Shown in pieces: positions 8,380-16,702 of a stretch of DNA of 64,000 nt. The stretch comes from Pseudorhodoferax sp032153935 (GTDB lineage: Bacteria > Pseudomonadota > Gammaproteobacteria > Burkholderiales > Burkholderiaceae_C): positions 2,852,001 through 2,916,000 of the forward strand of contig NZ_CAXUQL020000001.1 in assembly GCF_964253035.1 (NCBI RefSeq), read 5' to 3'. Each line of letters starts with the position of its first letter. The first letter of the stretch is position 1. Below the pieces are notes generated by a model. It made no database searches and had not been told where the DNA came from. It was given only the letters and a program-made list of their open reading frames with translations. A program made the position numbers and the translations under genes.

Positions 8380-9183
8380 TCAGGGGAGCCAATCATAGGC
8401 AGCCGTGCGTTCCGGCAGGCCCCAATGGTCTTCGTAGCGCGGGCCCAGGAAGTACAGGCCGTCCGGCGAGAAGGTGGGCGCCGCCACCTGGCGGTTGCGT
8501 GCGGCCAGCACCTCGGCCATCCATTCCACGGGCCGGTCGCCCTTGCCGACCACGAGCAGGCAGCCCATGAGGTTGCGGATCATGTGGTGCAGGAAGGCGT
8601 CGGCCTCGAACTCGAAGCGCCAGTAGGCGCCGCGTCGCGTGATGTCGATCCGGCGCATGGTCTTGACGGGCGTGCGCGCCTGGCACTGCGAGGCGCGGAA
8701 CGAAGTGAAGTCGTGCTCGCCCAGCAGCAACTGGGCGGCCGCCTGCATGGGCACCTGGTCCAGCGGGCGGTGCACCCAGCCGATGCGGCCACGCTCCACA
8801 CTGGGCCGCACGGGCGATTCCATGAGCACGTAGGCGTAGCGCCGGCCGATGGCGCTGGCGCGGGCGTGGAACTGCGCCGTGACCGGCTGCGCCCATTGCA
8901 CGGCGATGTCGCCCGGCAGGTAGCTGTTGGTGCCGCGCACCCAGGCATGGGTCTCGCGCACGACCGTGGTGTCGAAGTGCACGACCTGCATGAGACCGTG
9001 CACGCCGGCGTCGGTGCGGCCGGCGCAGATGGTGCCGATGTCCTGCTGCGCGAAGCTGCGCAGCGCCTCCTCGAGCTTGTCCTGCACGGTCTTGCCAGAA
9101 GGTTGGCTCTGCCAGCCATCGTAGGCCTGGCCCGCATAGCTGACCCCGAGTGCCAGGCGCACCGTCGAATCCTCGTCCGCCAA
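8380..9183 (-). CDS. truA: tRNA pseudouridine(38-40) synthase
   Basis: 267 residues. The catalytic aspartate is D58 in ICAGRTDAGVHG, and the second conserved block FLHHMIRNLMG is present near residue 200. It isomerises uridines 38-40 in the anticodon arm of many tRNAs. It sits six bases after the fimV stop, an association common in Gammaproteobacteria and Betaproteobacteria. ATG at 9183. Confidence 0.96.
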   Translation of the reverse strand: MADEDSTVRLALGVSYAGQAYDGWQSQPSGKTVQDKLEEALRSFAQQDIGTICAGRTDAGVHGLMQVVHFDTTVVRETHAWVRGTNSYLPGDIAVQWAQPVTAQFHARASAIGRRYAYVLMESPVRPSVERGRIGWVHRPLDQVPMQAAAQLLLGEHDFTSFRASQCQARTPVKTMRRIDITRRGAYWRFEFEADAFLHHMIRNLMGCLLVVGKGDRPVEWMAEVLAARNRQVAAPTFSPDGLYFLGPRYEDHWGLPERTAAYDWLP

Positions 9184-9189
9184 GATGGG

Positions 9190-11763
9190 TCAGCCGAGCT
9201 CGGCCAGGAAGCGCTGGGCCTGGGCCTTGAGCGGCCCGGTGGCTTCGGCCAGCACCTCTTCGGCCAGCGCACGCGCGCCGTCGTCGTCGCCGATGGCCTG
9301 GAACTCCTCGGCCAGGGCCAGCTTGGTGGCGAGCGGGTCGTCGGCGTCCGGTTCGGCGATGGGCTCGGCGGCCGGGGGCTTGCTGGCGGGTTCTCCGAGG
9401 TCCAGCGACAACGAGCCCAGGTCGAACGACAGCGGGTCGGTGTCGGCGGCAGGTAGGGGCGCAGGGGCTGCTGCCAGGGGCGCCTTGTAGGTGCTCTGCA
9501 CGTCGAAATCGAGGTCCATGGCCTCGGCCATGGGCGGGGCTGGGGGCTCGGTATCGGGCACAGGCTTGGACGGGACGGCCGGCGGGGCCGGGCTGTCGTC
9601 GTCGCCGAGGTCCAGGCTGATGTCCGGCATTGGCATTGGCTGCAGCGCGGGTGCGGGCGGCGCGGGCGGCGTCAGCATGGAGTCGGGCCACAGCGATTCG
9701 CCGCTGTCCTCTTCTTCGGCGTCGGCGGGCGGCGGCGTCGCAGCAGCAGCGCCTGCGACGGCGGCAGCAGCGGCTGCGGCGCCAAGGCCGGCCACCGCGG
9801 CATCGCGCCAGAGCGGGTGCTCGGGTTGCAGTGTGCGGCCCAGCGCGGCGATGGCCTCCCACTCGGGGCCGGTGCCGTCGGTCAGCGCGTGCGCCTTCTC
9901 GGCCGTGGCCTGCAGCGCGATCGCGTCGCGGCGCTTGGCGTAGATTTCGGCCAGCTTGGCGTGGATGGCCACGCGCTCGGGCGTGGTGCGCAAGGCTTCC
10001 TTGAGGATCTCCTCGGCCTGCAGGTCGCGGCCATAGGCCAGGTAGACCTCGGCCTCGGCCACGGGATCGACCTCGCTGCTGGTGTCGAACTGGCTGGGCG
10101 AGTAGACGGCCGAGGCCGCAGCTTCGCTTTCGGCGGCGGTGTCCACATGCTGGCCGCCGCTGCTCGCGAAGAACGACTCCACCGGCTCCTGCAGGCGGCT
10201 TTCTTCATCAGCTGCCTGGCGGCGCTGGCGCGCGCGGTAGATGCCCAGTGCGGCCAGCAAGGCGATCAGCGCCGCCGCAGCGGCCAGCAGCCATGGGTTG
10301 CTGCGCAGCCTGTCAAGCAGGCCAGCTTCGTCCTGCATGGGCACCGGTCCGGGCGCCGGCAGGGCCTGGGCGGCAGAGGTTGGTTCTGCGGCAGGTGCAG
10401 GTGGTACGGGTTCCGGTTCGGGCGCGGGCGCGGACGCAGCAGCTTGCGGTGCTGGTGCTGGCTCCGCAGGTTCTGGTGCAGGCGCCGGTGCCGGTGCTGG
10501 TGCGGGAGCGGGAGCGGGCGCTGGAGCCGGTGCGGAAGAGGCTGCACCCCCAGCGCCCAGCTTGTTGAGCGCGTCGATGTTGCGCGACAGTTCCGCAACG
10601 CGCTCTGAGGCTTCCTTGCCGGCCTTGTCGCGCGCGATCTTCTCTTCCTGCGCGCGGCTCTGCACGCCGCCCTTGGACAGGGTGAGCCGGTCGGGCGCCG
10701 TCGCCGCGGGCCGGTTGTCTTCGACCCTGCCCTGCACGCGGCCACTGGCCGAACGCTGCGCGCCGCCGGGTACTGCGGGCACCTGGCCCGCCATCTGGCT
10801 GCGATAGGCATTGAAGTCGCGCGACTGGGCCGCGATGGTGCGCGTGGCCTCGTCCGCGGGAATGGCGGCGGCCTGGTTCGCGCTGGGCAGATCCAGCACC
10901 GCGCCTGCGCGCAGGCGGTTGACGTTGCCGTCGATGAAGGCGTTCGGATTGCCGCGCAGCATGGCGACCAGCATCTGGTCGAGCGAGACGTTGGGCGGCT
11001 TGTTGGCGGAGGCGATGCGGCTGGCGGTATCGCCGCGTCGCACCGTGGCGGTTCCCGGTGCGGCGCTGGGTGCCGGTGCCGATGCCGCCGCCCGTGCTGC
11101 CGGCGCTGCGGGAGCGGGGGCTGGCGCTGGAGCGGGGATGGGGGCCGGTGCTGGTGCAGGGACTGGCGCTGGTGCAGGAGTGGGCGCTGGCATGGGCGCT
11201 GCAGCGGCGGGAGGCGGCGCAGGCGAGCGTGCGGCCGGCGGCGCCACGGCGGCGCCGGGTGGCAACTGCGGCGCCGTCGGCGCAGCGGCTTGGCGTTGCT
11301 GCGGCGGGTCTAGCAGCAAGGTGTAGTCGCGCACGACCCGCCCGGAGGCCCAGTTGGCCTGCAGGATCAGGTCGATGAAGGGTTCGCTGACGGGCTGGTC
11401 GCTGCTGAGCCGCAGCACGGTACGGCCGTCGGCCCGGCGGGCCCGCTCGATGCGCACGCTGCCGAGGGCAGCGTTGTATTCGAGGCCGGCCGCCCGGAAG
11501 GCCTGCGGCGTCGCGATCGCGGCCTGCAGCGTGCGGGACTCTTCTTCCGTGATGTCCGGCAACTCGATCTCGGCGCGCAACGGCTCGCCCAAGGCCGATT
11601 GCACGGTGGCCCGGCCCAGCGTCAATGCCTGGGCCTGCTGTAGCGGGGCGAGGAGGGCCGCGGTGGCGGTCGCGGCCACCATGCCGCGCTTCCAACCCTG
11701 CAGAGCCGGCTTCACCTTTGGTTTGTCATCGGCCTGTTCAGCAGCATTGGAACGTTTGATCAT
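9190..11763 (-). CDS. fimV: FimV/HubP-type pilus and polar-assembly protein
   Basis: 857 residues. Order: cytoplasmic start and signal/TM region ending LLAPLQQAQA (about 25-47); a FimV N-terminal region (LTLGRATVQSALGEPLRAEIELP); a Pro/Ala linker; a LysM-like peptidoglycan-binding domain (about 240-330, with RRGDTASRIA); a second low-complexity Pro/Ala segment; one TM helix (about 481-508, WLLAAAAALIALLAALGIYR); a cytoplasmic acidic part with a TPR-like motif (AEAEVYLAYGRDLQAEEILKEAL); and the conserved C-terminal FimV domain (LALAEEFQAIGDDDGARALAEEVL). FimV organises type IV pilus and secretin machinery at the pole. The minor-pilin genes elsewhere in the window fit this. Confidence 0.92.
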   Translation of the reverse strand: MIKRSNAAEQADDKPKVKPALQGWKRGMVAATATAALLAPLQQAQALTLGRATVQSALGEPLRAEIELPDITEEESRTLQAAIATPQAFRAAGLEYNAALGSVRIERARRADGRTVLRLSSDQPVSEPFIDLILQANWASGRVVRDYTLLLDPPQQRQAAAPTAPQLPPGAAVAPPAARSPAPPPAAAAPMPAPTPAPAPVPAPAPAPIPAPAPAPAPAAPAARAAASAPAPSAAPGTATVRRGDTASRIASANKPPNVSLDQMLVAMLRGNPNAFIDGNVNRLRAGAVLDLPSANQAAAIPADEATRTIAAQSRDFNAYRSQMAGQVPAVPGGAQRSASGRVQGRVEDNRPAATAPDRLTLSKGGVQSRAQEEKIARDKAGKEASERVAELSRNIDALNKLGAGGAASSAPAPAPAPAPAPAPAPAPAPEPAEPAPAPQAAASAPAPEPEPVPPAPAAEPTSAAQALPAPGPVPMQDEAGLLDRLRSNPWLLAAAAALIALLAALGIYRARQRRQAADEESRLQEPVESFFASSGGQHVDTAAESEAAASAVYSPSQFDTSSEVDPVAEAEVYLAYGRDLQAEEILKEALRTTPERVAIHAKLAEIYAKRRDAIALQATAEKAHALTDGTGPEWEAIAALGRTLQPEHPLWRDAAVAGLGAAAAAAAVAGAAAATPPPADAEEEDSGESLWPDSMLTPPAPPAPALQPMPMPDISLDLGDDDSPAPPAVPSKPVPDTEPPAPPMAEAMDLDFDVQSTYKAPLAAAPAPLPAADTDPLSFDLGSLSLDLGEPASKPPAAEPIAEPDADDPLATKLALAEEFQAIGDDDGARALAEEVLAEATGPLKAQAQRFLAELG

Positions 11764-11845
11764 GCAAATGGACGGGCCGACTTGGTTACTAAAAAGAACG
11801 GTAGCAGCAATGCTTTAGGCTGACAAGCTCAAGCGGGTTCGAACC

Positions 11846-11867
11846 TGGCCTGCATTCCGGCAGGCCA
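11846..11867. other. Perfect 8-bp inverted repeat in the asd-fimV intergenic region
   Basis: TGGCCTGC and GCAGGCCA flank a six-base loop. There is no T-tract on either side. It lies between asd and fimV, upstream of fimV, together with a second hairpin at 11900-11922. It may be a 3'-end-stabilising or leader structure; function unknown. The adjoining GGTTCGAACC resembles a tRNA T-loop, but no tRNA fold exists around it. Confidence 0.45.
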
Positions 11868-11899
11868 TTCTCGCTGCACTGCAATGTTGCCAGACGACA

Positions 11900-11922
11900 A
11901 CGGCCCGCCAGGGGCGGGCCGT
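11900..11922 (-). terminator. Probable asd transcription terminator hairpin
   Basis: A 10-bp perfect stem, ACGGCCCGCC with GGCGGGCCGT, starts 22 bases beyond the asd stop codon on the minus strand. The following bases (TTGTCGTC) form only a weak T-tract, so termination may be partial and let transcription continue into fimV. Confidence 0.6.
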
Positions 11923-11943
11923 GTCAGTGGGGCGTGGGGTGGC

Positions 11944-13107
11944 TCAGGCCTGCAGCAGCACGCGCAGCGTACGACGCAGCGGCTCGGCGGCGCCCCACAG
12001 CAGTTGGTCGCCGATCGTGAAGGCGCCCACGTATTCCGGGCCCATGGCCAGCTTGCGGATGCGGCCGACCGGGATGTTCAGGGTGCCCGTGGTGGCCACG
12101 GGCGTCAGGCCCTTGAGCGTGTCTTCGCGCGTGTTCGGCACCACGCGCACCCATTCGTTGTCGGCGGCCAGCATGGCTTCGATGTCGGCCAGCGGCACGT
12201 TCTTCTTGAGCTTGAAGGTCAGCGCCTGGCTGTGGCAGCGCATGGCGCCAATGCGCACGCAGAAGCCGTCGACCGGCGTGATGCCGGTGCCGAAGGACGG
12301 GCCTTGGCCCAGGATCTTGTTGGTCTCGGCGCCGCCCTTCCACTCTTCCTTGGACATGCCCCATTCGGCATCGTCCTGCGACTTGCCCAGGCCCAGGTCC
12401 TTGTCGATCCAGGGGATCAGGCTGCCGCCCAGCGGCACGCCGAAGTTGGCCGTCTCGTCCGCCGTCAGGGCCTTCTGCTTGGCCAGCACCTTGCGGTCGA
12501 TTTCGAGGATGGCGGACTTGGGGTCGTTGAGCAGGTCGCGCACCTCGCCGTGGATGCTGCCGAACTGCGTCAGCAGTTCGCGCATGTGCTGGGCACCGCC
12601 GCCGGAGGCGGCCTGGTAGGTCATGGTGCTCATCCACTCGACCAGGCCGGCCTTGTACAGCGCGCCCACGCCCATCAGCATGCAGCTCACGGTGCAGTTG
12701 CCGCCGATCCAGTTCTTGCCGCCCTTGGCCAGTGCGCGCTGCATCACGGGCAGGTTGACGGGGTCGAGCACGATGACGGCGTCGTCCTTCATGCGCAGCG
12801 TGGAGGCGGCGTCGATCCAGTGGCCGTTCCAGCCGGCGGCGCGCAGCTTGGGGAAGACTTCGGTGGTGTAGTCGCCGCCCTGGGCCGTGATGATGATGTC
12901 GCAGCGCCTGAGCGCGGCGATGTCGTAGGCGTCCTGCAGCGTGGTCTCGTTCTTGGCCTGCGCGGGGGCCTTGCCGCCCGCGTTGGAGGTCGAGAAGAAC
13001 ACCGGCTCGATGAGCGCGAAATCGCCCTCGGCCTGCATGCGGTCGATCAGGACCGAGCCGACCATGCCGCGCCAGCCGACGAGGCCGACCAGATTACCTA
13101 CCTTCAT
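11944..13107 (-). CDS. asd: Aspartate-semialdehyde dehydrogenase
   Basis: 387 residues. It reduces beta-aspartyl phosphate to aspartate semialdehyde, the branch point for lysine/diaminopimelate, methionine, threonine and isoleucine. Seen: NADP-binding GLVGWRGMVGSVL at the N terminus, catalytic C138 in IGGNCTVSCMLM, and the Gammaproteobacteria-type long form. ATG 13107 has AAAGGG seven bases upstream; an in-frame GTG one codon earlier is less likely. It follows leuB but is separated from it by a Thr-rich leader ORF and an attenuator (13126-13305), so expression probably responds to charged tRNA-Thr. Confidence 0.96.
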   Translation of the reverse strand: MKVGNLVGLVGWRGMVGSVLIDRMQAEGDFALIEPVFFSTSNAGGKAPAQAKNETTLQDAYDIAALRRCDIIITAQGGDYTTEVFPKLRAAGWNGHWIDAASTLRMKDDAVIVLDPVNLPVMQRALAKGGKNWIGGNCTVSCMLMGVGALYKAGLVEWMSTMTYQAASGGGAQHMRELLTQFGSIHGEVRDLLNDPKSAILEIDRKVLAKQKALTADETANFGVPLGGSLIPWIDKDLGLGKSQDDAEWGMSKEEWKGGAETNKILGQGPSFGTGITPVDGFCVRIGAMRCHSQALTFKLKKNVPLADIEAMLAADNEWVRVVPNTREDTLKGLTPVATTGTLNIPVGRIRKLAMGPEYVGAFTIGDQLLWGAAEPLRRTLRVLLQA

Positions 13108-13125
13108 CACATTGCCCTTTCAAGT

Positions 13126-13167
13126 AAAAAAAACAAACAGCGCCTAGAAGGACTGCTCGCCTGGCGC
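13126..13167 (-). terminator. Attenuator terminator upstream of asd
   Basis: On the minus strand GCGCC (13163-13167) pairs with GGCGC (13140-13144). The stem extends through CCT/AGG (13160-13162 with 13149-13151) across a four-base bulge, giving about eight pairs. It is followed at once by a T-rich tract, TGTTTG then eight T (13139 to 13126). This is a Rho-independent terminator placed six bases before the asd Shine-Dalgarno (13115-13120), after a leader ORF rather than after a gene. Its 5' arm overlaps the 3' arm of the antiterminator stem, so the two cannot form together. Confidence 0.85.
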
Positions 13168-13204
13168 GTCGACAGCCAGGAAGGGCGCACGACGAACCAG
13201 GCTG
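13160..13204 (-). promoter_or_regulatory. Attenuator pause hairpin and competing antiterminator stem
   Basis: Two alternative stems share one segment. Segment 1 (13197-13204, CAGCCTGG read on minus) pairs with segment 2 (13173-13180, CCTGGCTG) over seven pairs with one mismatch and a 16-base loop; it starts two bases after the leader stop codon. Segment 2 (CCTGGC, 13175-13180) can instead pair perfectly with segment 3 (GCCAGG, 13160-13165), which takes away bases needed for the terminator. A ribosome stalled on the Thr codons (13213-13236) would cover segment 1 and favour the antiterminator: the classic attenuation geometry. Confidence 0.8.
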
Positions 13205-13206
13205 AG

Positions 13207-13305
13207 TCAGCCCGTAATGGTGGTCGTGGTTTTTGTGGAGATGTCGGCCGCCGCAGCCATACCGAACGGCATGGACAGAATTGCGGAGCAGGCGGCGGCG
13301 GACAT
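13207..13305 (-). CDS. Threonine-rich leader peptide of the asd attenuator
   Basis: A 32-codon ORF between leuB and asd, too short for usual gene calls. It ends DISTKTTTTITG: six Thr and two Ile among the last eleven residues, very like the enterobacterial thr leader. The stop lies two bases before the pause hairpin. The start is uncertain: ATG 13305 gives 32 residues, and ATG 13272 or 13260 would give 21 or 17; none has a clear Shine-Dalgarno. A TAGAAT hexamer (13314-13319) overlapping the leuB stop could be a -10 box, with a poor -35, making the first ATG almost leaderless. It is probably a translation sensor for threonyl-tRNA (and perhaps isoleucyl-tRNA), not a functional protein. Confidence 0.8.
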   Translation of the reverse strand: MSAAACSAILSMPFGMAAAADISTKTTTTITG

Positions 13306-13316
13306 GGGGCGCGATT

Positions 13317-14387
13317 CTAGCCCAGCGCCTTCAGCACTGCATCGCCCATCTCGCGCGTGCCGACCTTGGTCGTGCCTTCGCTGTAGATGTCGGGCGTGCG
13401 CAGGCCTTGCGCCAGCACTTTCTGCACAGCCGCCTCGATGCGGTCGGCAGCAGCGGCTTGGTTGAGCGAGAAGCGCAGCATCATCGCGGCCGACAGGATC
13501 GTGGCCAGCGGGTTGGCCACGCCCTTGCCGGCGATGTCGGGTGCGCTGCCGTGGCTGGGCTCGTACAGGCCCTGGTTGCTGCTGTTCAGGCTGGCCGAGG
13601 GCAGCATGCCGATGGAGCCGGTCAGCATGGCGGCGGCGTCCGAGAGGATGTCGCCGAACATGTTGCCGGTCACGACCACGTCGAACTTCTTCGGTGCCTT
13701 GACCAGCTGCATCGCGGCGTTGTCCACGTACATGTGGTCGAGCGCGACGTCGGGGTACTCCTTGCCGATCTCGGTGACCACGTCCTTCCAGAGCTGGAAG
13801 GTCTCCAGCACGTTGGCCTTGTCCACGCTGGTCACGCGCTTGTTGCGCTTGCGCGCGGCCTCGAAGGCCACGCGGGCGATGCGCTCGATCTCCGGGCGCG
13901 TATAGCGCATGGTGTCGAAGGCTTCCTCTGCACCGGGGAAATGGCCGTCGGGCGAGACACGGCGGCCGCGCGGCTGGCCGAAGTAGATGTCGCCGGTCAG
14001 CTCGCGGATGATCAGGATGTCCAGACCCGACACCAGCTCGGGCTTGAGGCTGGAGGCGCCGACGAGTTGCTCGTAGCAGATGGCGGGGCGGAAGTTGGCG
14101 AACAGGCCCAGGTTCTTGCGCAGGCCAAGGATGGCCTGTTCGGGCCGCAGCGGGCGGTCCAGCGTGTCGTACTTCCAGTCGCCAACCGCGCCGAACAGCA
14201 CGGCGTCGGCCTCCTTGGCCAGCTTGAGCGTGGCCTCGGGCAGCGGGTGGCCGTGGGCGTCGTAGGCGGCGCCGCCGACCAGGGCGGTTTCCAGCTCGAG
14301 CTTCAGGTCAAGAGCCTTGAGCACGCGGACGGCCTGTTCGACGATTTCGGTGCCAATGCCGTCACCCGGCAGAACTGCGATTTTCAT
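13317..14387 (-). CDS. leuB: 3-Isopropylmalate dehydrogenase
   Basis: 356 residues, NAD-dependent beta-decarboxylating dehydrogenase of leucine synthesis. Seen: VLPGDGIGTEIV at the N terminus, IIRELTGDIYFGQPRG (the LeuB-type substrate loop), the TSVDKANVLETFQLW lysine region, NMFGDILSDAAAML, and the NAD-binding EPSHGSAPDIAGKG. It lies 24 bases after leuD. A second member of the family at 62537-63622 has a different substrate loop and is not LeuB. Confidence 0.97.
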   Translation of the reverse strand: MKIAVLPGDGIGTEIVEQAVRVLKALDLKLELETALVGGAAYDAHGHPLPEATLKLAKEADAVLFGAVGDWKYDTLDRPLRPEQAILGLRKNLGLFANFRPAICYEQLVGASSLKPELVSGLDILIIRELTGDIYFGQPRGRRVSPDGHFPGAEEAFDTMRYTRPEIERIARVAFEAARKRNKRVTSVDKANVLETFQLWKDVVTEIGKEYPDVALDHMYVDNAAMQLVKAPKKFDVVVTGNMFGDILSDAAAMLTGSIGMLPSASLNSSNQGLYEPSHGSAPDIAGKGVANPLATILSAAMMLRFSLNQAAAADRIEAAVQKVLAQGLRTPDIYSEGTTKVGTREMGDAVLKALG

Positions 14388-14411
14388 GTGCGTAGAAAGT
14401 AGGTTGAAGGA

Positions 14412-15065
14412 TCAGGCAGACAGCATGGTGTTGGCCAGCCAGGGCTTGGCCGCCAGGCGTTCGGCCTCGAAGGCACGGATCTTGTCGGCATGGCGCAGCG
14501 TCAGGCCGATGTCGTCGAAGCCGTTGAGCAGGCAGTATTTGCGGAAGGGTTGCACGTCGAACGCGATCTCCTCGCCCTGCGGCCGCACGATGACCTGGCG
14601 CTCCAGGTCTACCGTCAGCTGGTAGCCCGGGAAGGCGAAGCACTCGTCGAACAGCTGGGCGATCGTGGCCTCGGGCAGCACGATGGGCAAGAGTCCGTTC
14701 TTGAAGCTGTTGTTGAAGAAGATGTCGGCAAAGCTCGGCGCCAGGATGGCGCGGAAGCCGTACTGGTCCAGCGCCCAGGGCGCGTGCTCGCGCGAGGAGC
14801 CGCAGCCGAAGTTCTTGCGCGCCAGCAGCACCGAGGCGCCGGCGTAGCGCGGCTGGTTCAGCACGAAGTCGGGGTTGGGTTTGCGCGCAGACTCGGGCAC
14901 GCCGGGCTCGCCCTTGTCGAGGTAGCGCCACTCGTCGAACAGGTTGATGCCGAAGCCGGTCTTCTTGATCGACTTCAGGAACTGCTTGGGGATGATGGCG
15001 TCGGTGTCGACGTTCTCGCGGTCCATCGGCGCGACCAGGCCCTTGTGGATGGTGAATTTCTGCAT
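14412..15065 (-). CDS. leuD: 3-Isopropylmalate dehydratase small subunit
   Basis: 217 residues, the swivel-domain subunit that joins LeuC to form isopropylmalate isomerase. Seen: VDTDAIIPKQFLKSI, FGCGSSREHAPWAL and FADIFFNNSFKNGLLP. ATG 15065 (MQKFTIHKGLVAPMDRENVD) was chosen; the in-frame extension upstream runs through the entericidin gene and has no homology. It follows the small lipoprotein gene by 16 bases. Confidence 0.97.
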   Translation of the reverse strand: MQKFTIHKGLVAPMDRENVDTDAIIPKQFLKSIKKTGFGINLFDEWRYLDKGEPGVPESARKPNPDFVLNQPRYAGASVLLARKNFGCGSSREHAPWALDQYGFRAILAPSFADIFFNNSFKNGLLPIVLPEATIAQLFDECFAFPGYQLTVDLERQVIVRPQGEEIAFDVQPFRKYCLLNGFDDIGLTLRHADKIRAFEAERLAAKPWLANTMLSA

Positions 15066-15081
15066 GGCGGTATTCCTGTGT

Positions 15082-15204
15082 TTATTTGGCCGAGCGCTCG
15101 ATGGCTTCGCCGGCACGTTGCACGTCCTTGCCAACGCCCTTGACGGTGTTGCAGGCGGCCAGCGCGAGAGCGGCGGCCAGCAGCAGTGCGGTGGTGGCTT
15201 TCAT
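15082..15204 (-). CDS. Entericidin A/B family small lipoprotein
   Basis: A 40-residue protein with a lipoprotein signal (MKATTALLLAAALALAAC, lipobox LAAC at residues 15-18) and mature part NTVKGVGKDVQRAGEAIERSAK, which matches the entericidin family (NTxxGxGxDxxxxG). These are tiny outer-membrane lipoproteins linked in E. coli to a toxin-antidote pair; single copies are widespread with unclear roles. It is embedded between leuC (14 bases after its stop) and leuD (16 bases before its start), on the same strand, so it should be co-transcribed with leucine genes. Confidence 0.88.
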   Translation of the reverse strand: MKATTALLLAAALALAACNTVKGVGKDVQRAGEAIERSAK

Positions 15205-15218
15205 GGTGTGCCGCTCCT

Positions 15219-16664
15219 TCAGGCGAACTGGCGCACGTCGACGAAATGGCCGTGCACGGCGGCGGCCGCGGCCATGGCCGGGCTCACCAGGTGGGTGCGG
15301 CCGCCGGCGCCCTGGCGGCCTTCGAAGTTGCGGTTGCTCGTGGAGGCGCAGCGCTCGCCTGGCTCCAGCCGGTCGGCGTTCATGGCCAGGCACATCGAGC
15401 AGCCCGGTTCGCGCCATTCGAAGCCGGCGGCCTTGAAGATCTCGTGCAGGCCTTCGCGCTCGGCCTGCTCCTTCACGAGGCCCGAGCCCGGCACGACCAT
15501 GGCGAGCTTGACGTTCTTGGCGACCTTCTGGCCCAGCTTCTTGACCACGGCGGCGGCCTCGCGCATGTCCTCGATGCGGCTGTTGGTGCAGCTGCCGATG
15601 AAGACCTTGTCGACGAAGATGTCGTCCAGCGCCTTGCCCGGCTCCAGGTTCATGTAGGTCAGCGCGCGCTCGATGGCGCCGCGCTTGTTGGCGTCCTTCT
15701 CCTTGTCGGGATCGGGCACGCGGCCGTCGATGCCCAGCACCATCTCGGGCGAGGTGCCCCAGGTGACCTGCGGCACGATCTGCGTGGCGTCGAGTTCGAC
15801 CACGGTGTCGAACTTGGCGCCCGCATCGGAGTGCAGCGTCTTCCAGTAGGCCACGGCCTGGTCCCAGGCCACGCCGGTCGGTGCCAGCGGGCGGCCCTTG
15901 ACGTACTCGATGGTCTTGTCGTCCACCGCCACCAGGCCGGCGCGTGCGCCGCCTTCGATGGCCATGTTGCAGACCGTCATGCGGCCTTCCATGGACAGGC
16001 CGCGGATGGCCGAGCCCGCGAATTCGATGGTGTAGCCCGTGCCGCCGGCCGTGCCGATCTTGCCGATGATGGCCAGCACGATGTCCTTGGCGGTGACGCC
16101 CTTGGCCAGCGCCCCATCGACCTTGACCAGCATGTTCTTGGCCTTCTTGGCCAAGAGCGTCTGCGTGGCCATCACGTGCTCGACCTCGCTGGTGCCGATG
16201 CCGTGCGCCAGCGCACCGAAGGCGCCGTGCGTGCTGGTGTGGCTGTCGCCGCACACCACCGTCATGCCCGGCAGCGTGGCGCCGTTCTCCGGGCCGATCA
16301 CGTGCACGATGCCCTGGCGCTTGTGCATGAAGGGGAAGAACGCGGCCGCGCCGAACTCCTTGATGTTGCTGTCCAGCGTGGTGATCTGCTCCTTGCTGAT
16401 CGGGTCGGAGATGCCGTCGTAGCCCTGTTCCCAGCCCGTGGTGGGCGTGTTGTGGTCGGCCGTGGCCACGATGGAGCTCACGCGCCAGACCTTGCGGCCG
16501 GCCTGGCGGATGCCTTCGAAGGCCTGCGGGCTCGTGACCTCGTGCACCAGGTGCCGGTCGATGTACAGCACCGCGGTGCCGTCTTCCTCGGTGTGGACCG
16601 TGTGCTCGTCGAAGATCTTGTCGTAGAGGGTGCGCGCACCCGCTTGGCTGGTGGTGAGGCTCAT
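15219..16664 (-). CDS. leuC: 3-Isopropylmalate dehydratase large subunit
   Basis: 481 residues, the aconitase-family subunit carrying a [4Fe-4S] cluster; with LeuD it interconverts 2- and 3-isopropylmalate. Cluster cysteines are visible in FIGSCTNSRIEDM and EPGCSMCLAMN, and the HTVHTEEDG and VCGDSHTSTHGAFGALA blocks are standard. ATG at 16664, 38 bases after the LysR gene, with no leader peptide or terminator between. It begins the leuC-ecn-leuD-leuB-leader-asd series. Confidence 0.97.
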   Translation of the reverse strand: MSLTTSQAGARTLYDKIFDEHTVHTEEDGTAVLYIDRHLVHEVTSPQAFEGIRQAGRKVWRVSSIVATADHNTPTTGWEQGYDGISDPISKEQITTLDSNIKEFGAAAFFPFMHKRQGIVHVIGPENGATLPGMTVVCGDSHTSTHGAFGALAHGIGTSEVEHVMATQTLLAKKAKNMLVKVDGALAKGVTAKDIVLAIIGKIGTAGGTGYTIEFAGSAIRGLSMEGRMTVCNMAIEGGARAGLVAVDDKTIEYVKGRPLAPTGVAWDQAVAYWKTLHSDAGAKFDTVVELDATQIVPQVTWGTSPEMVLGIDGRVPDPDKEKDANKRGAIERALTYMNLEPGKALDDIFVDKVFIGSCTNSRIEDMREAAAVVKKLGQKVAKNVKLAMVVPGSGLVKEQAEREGLHEIFKAAGFEWREPGCSMCLAMNADRLEPGERCASTSNRNFEGRQGAGGRTHLVSPAMAAAAAVHGHFVDVRQFA

Positions 16665-16702
16665 GGGCTTCTTTCGTGGGGGACTGGTTTATTCAAACGG
16701 GT

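Noticed and set aside
11836..11850. GGGTTCGAACC, resembling a tRNA T-loop, near the asd-fimV junction
   Set aside because: No acceptor, D or anticodon stem can be built around it; treated as chance within a hairpin-rich spacer.
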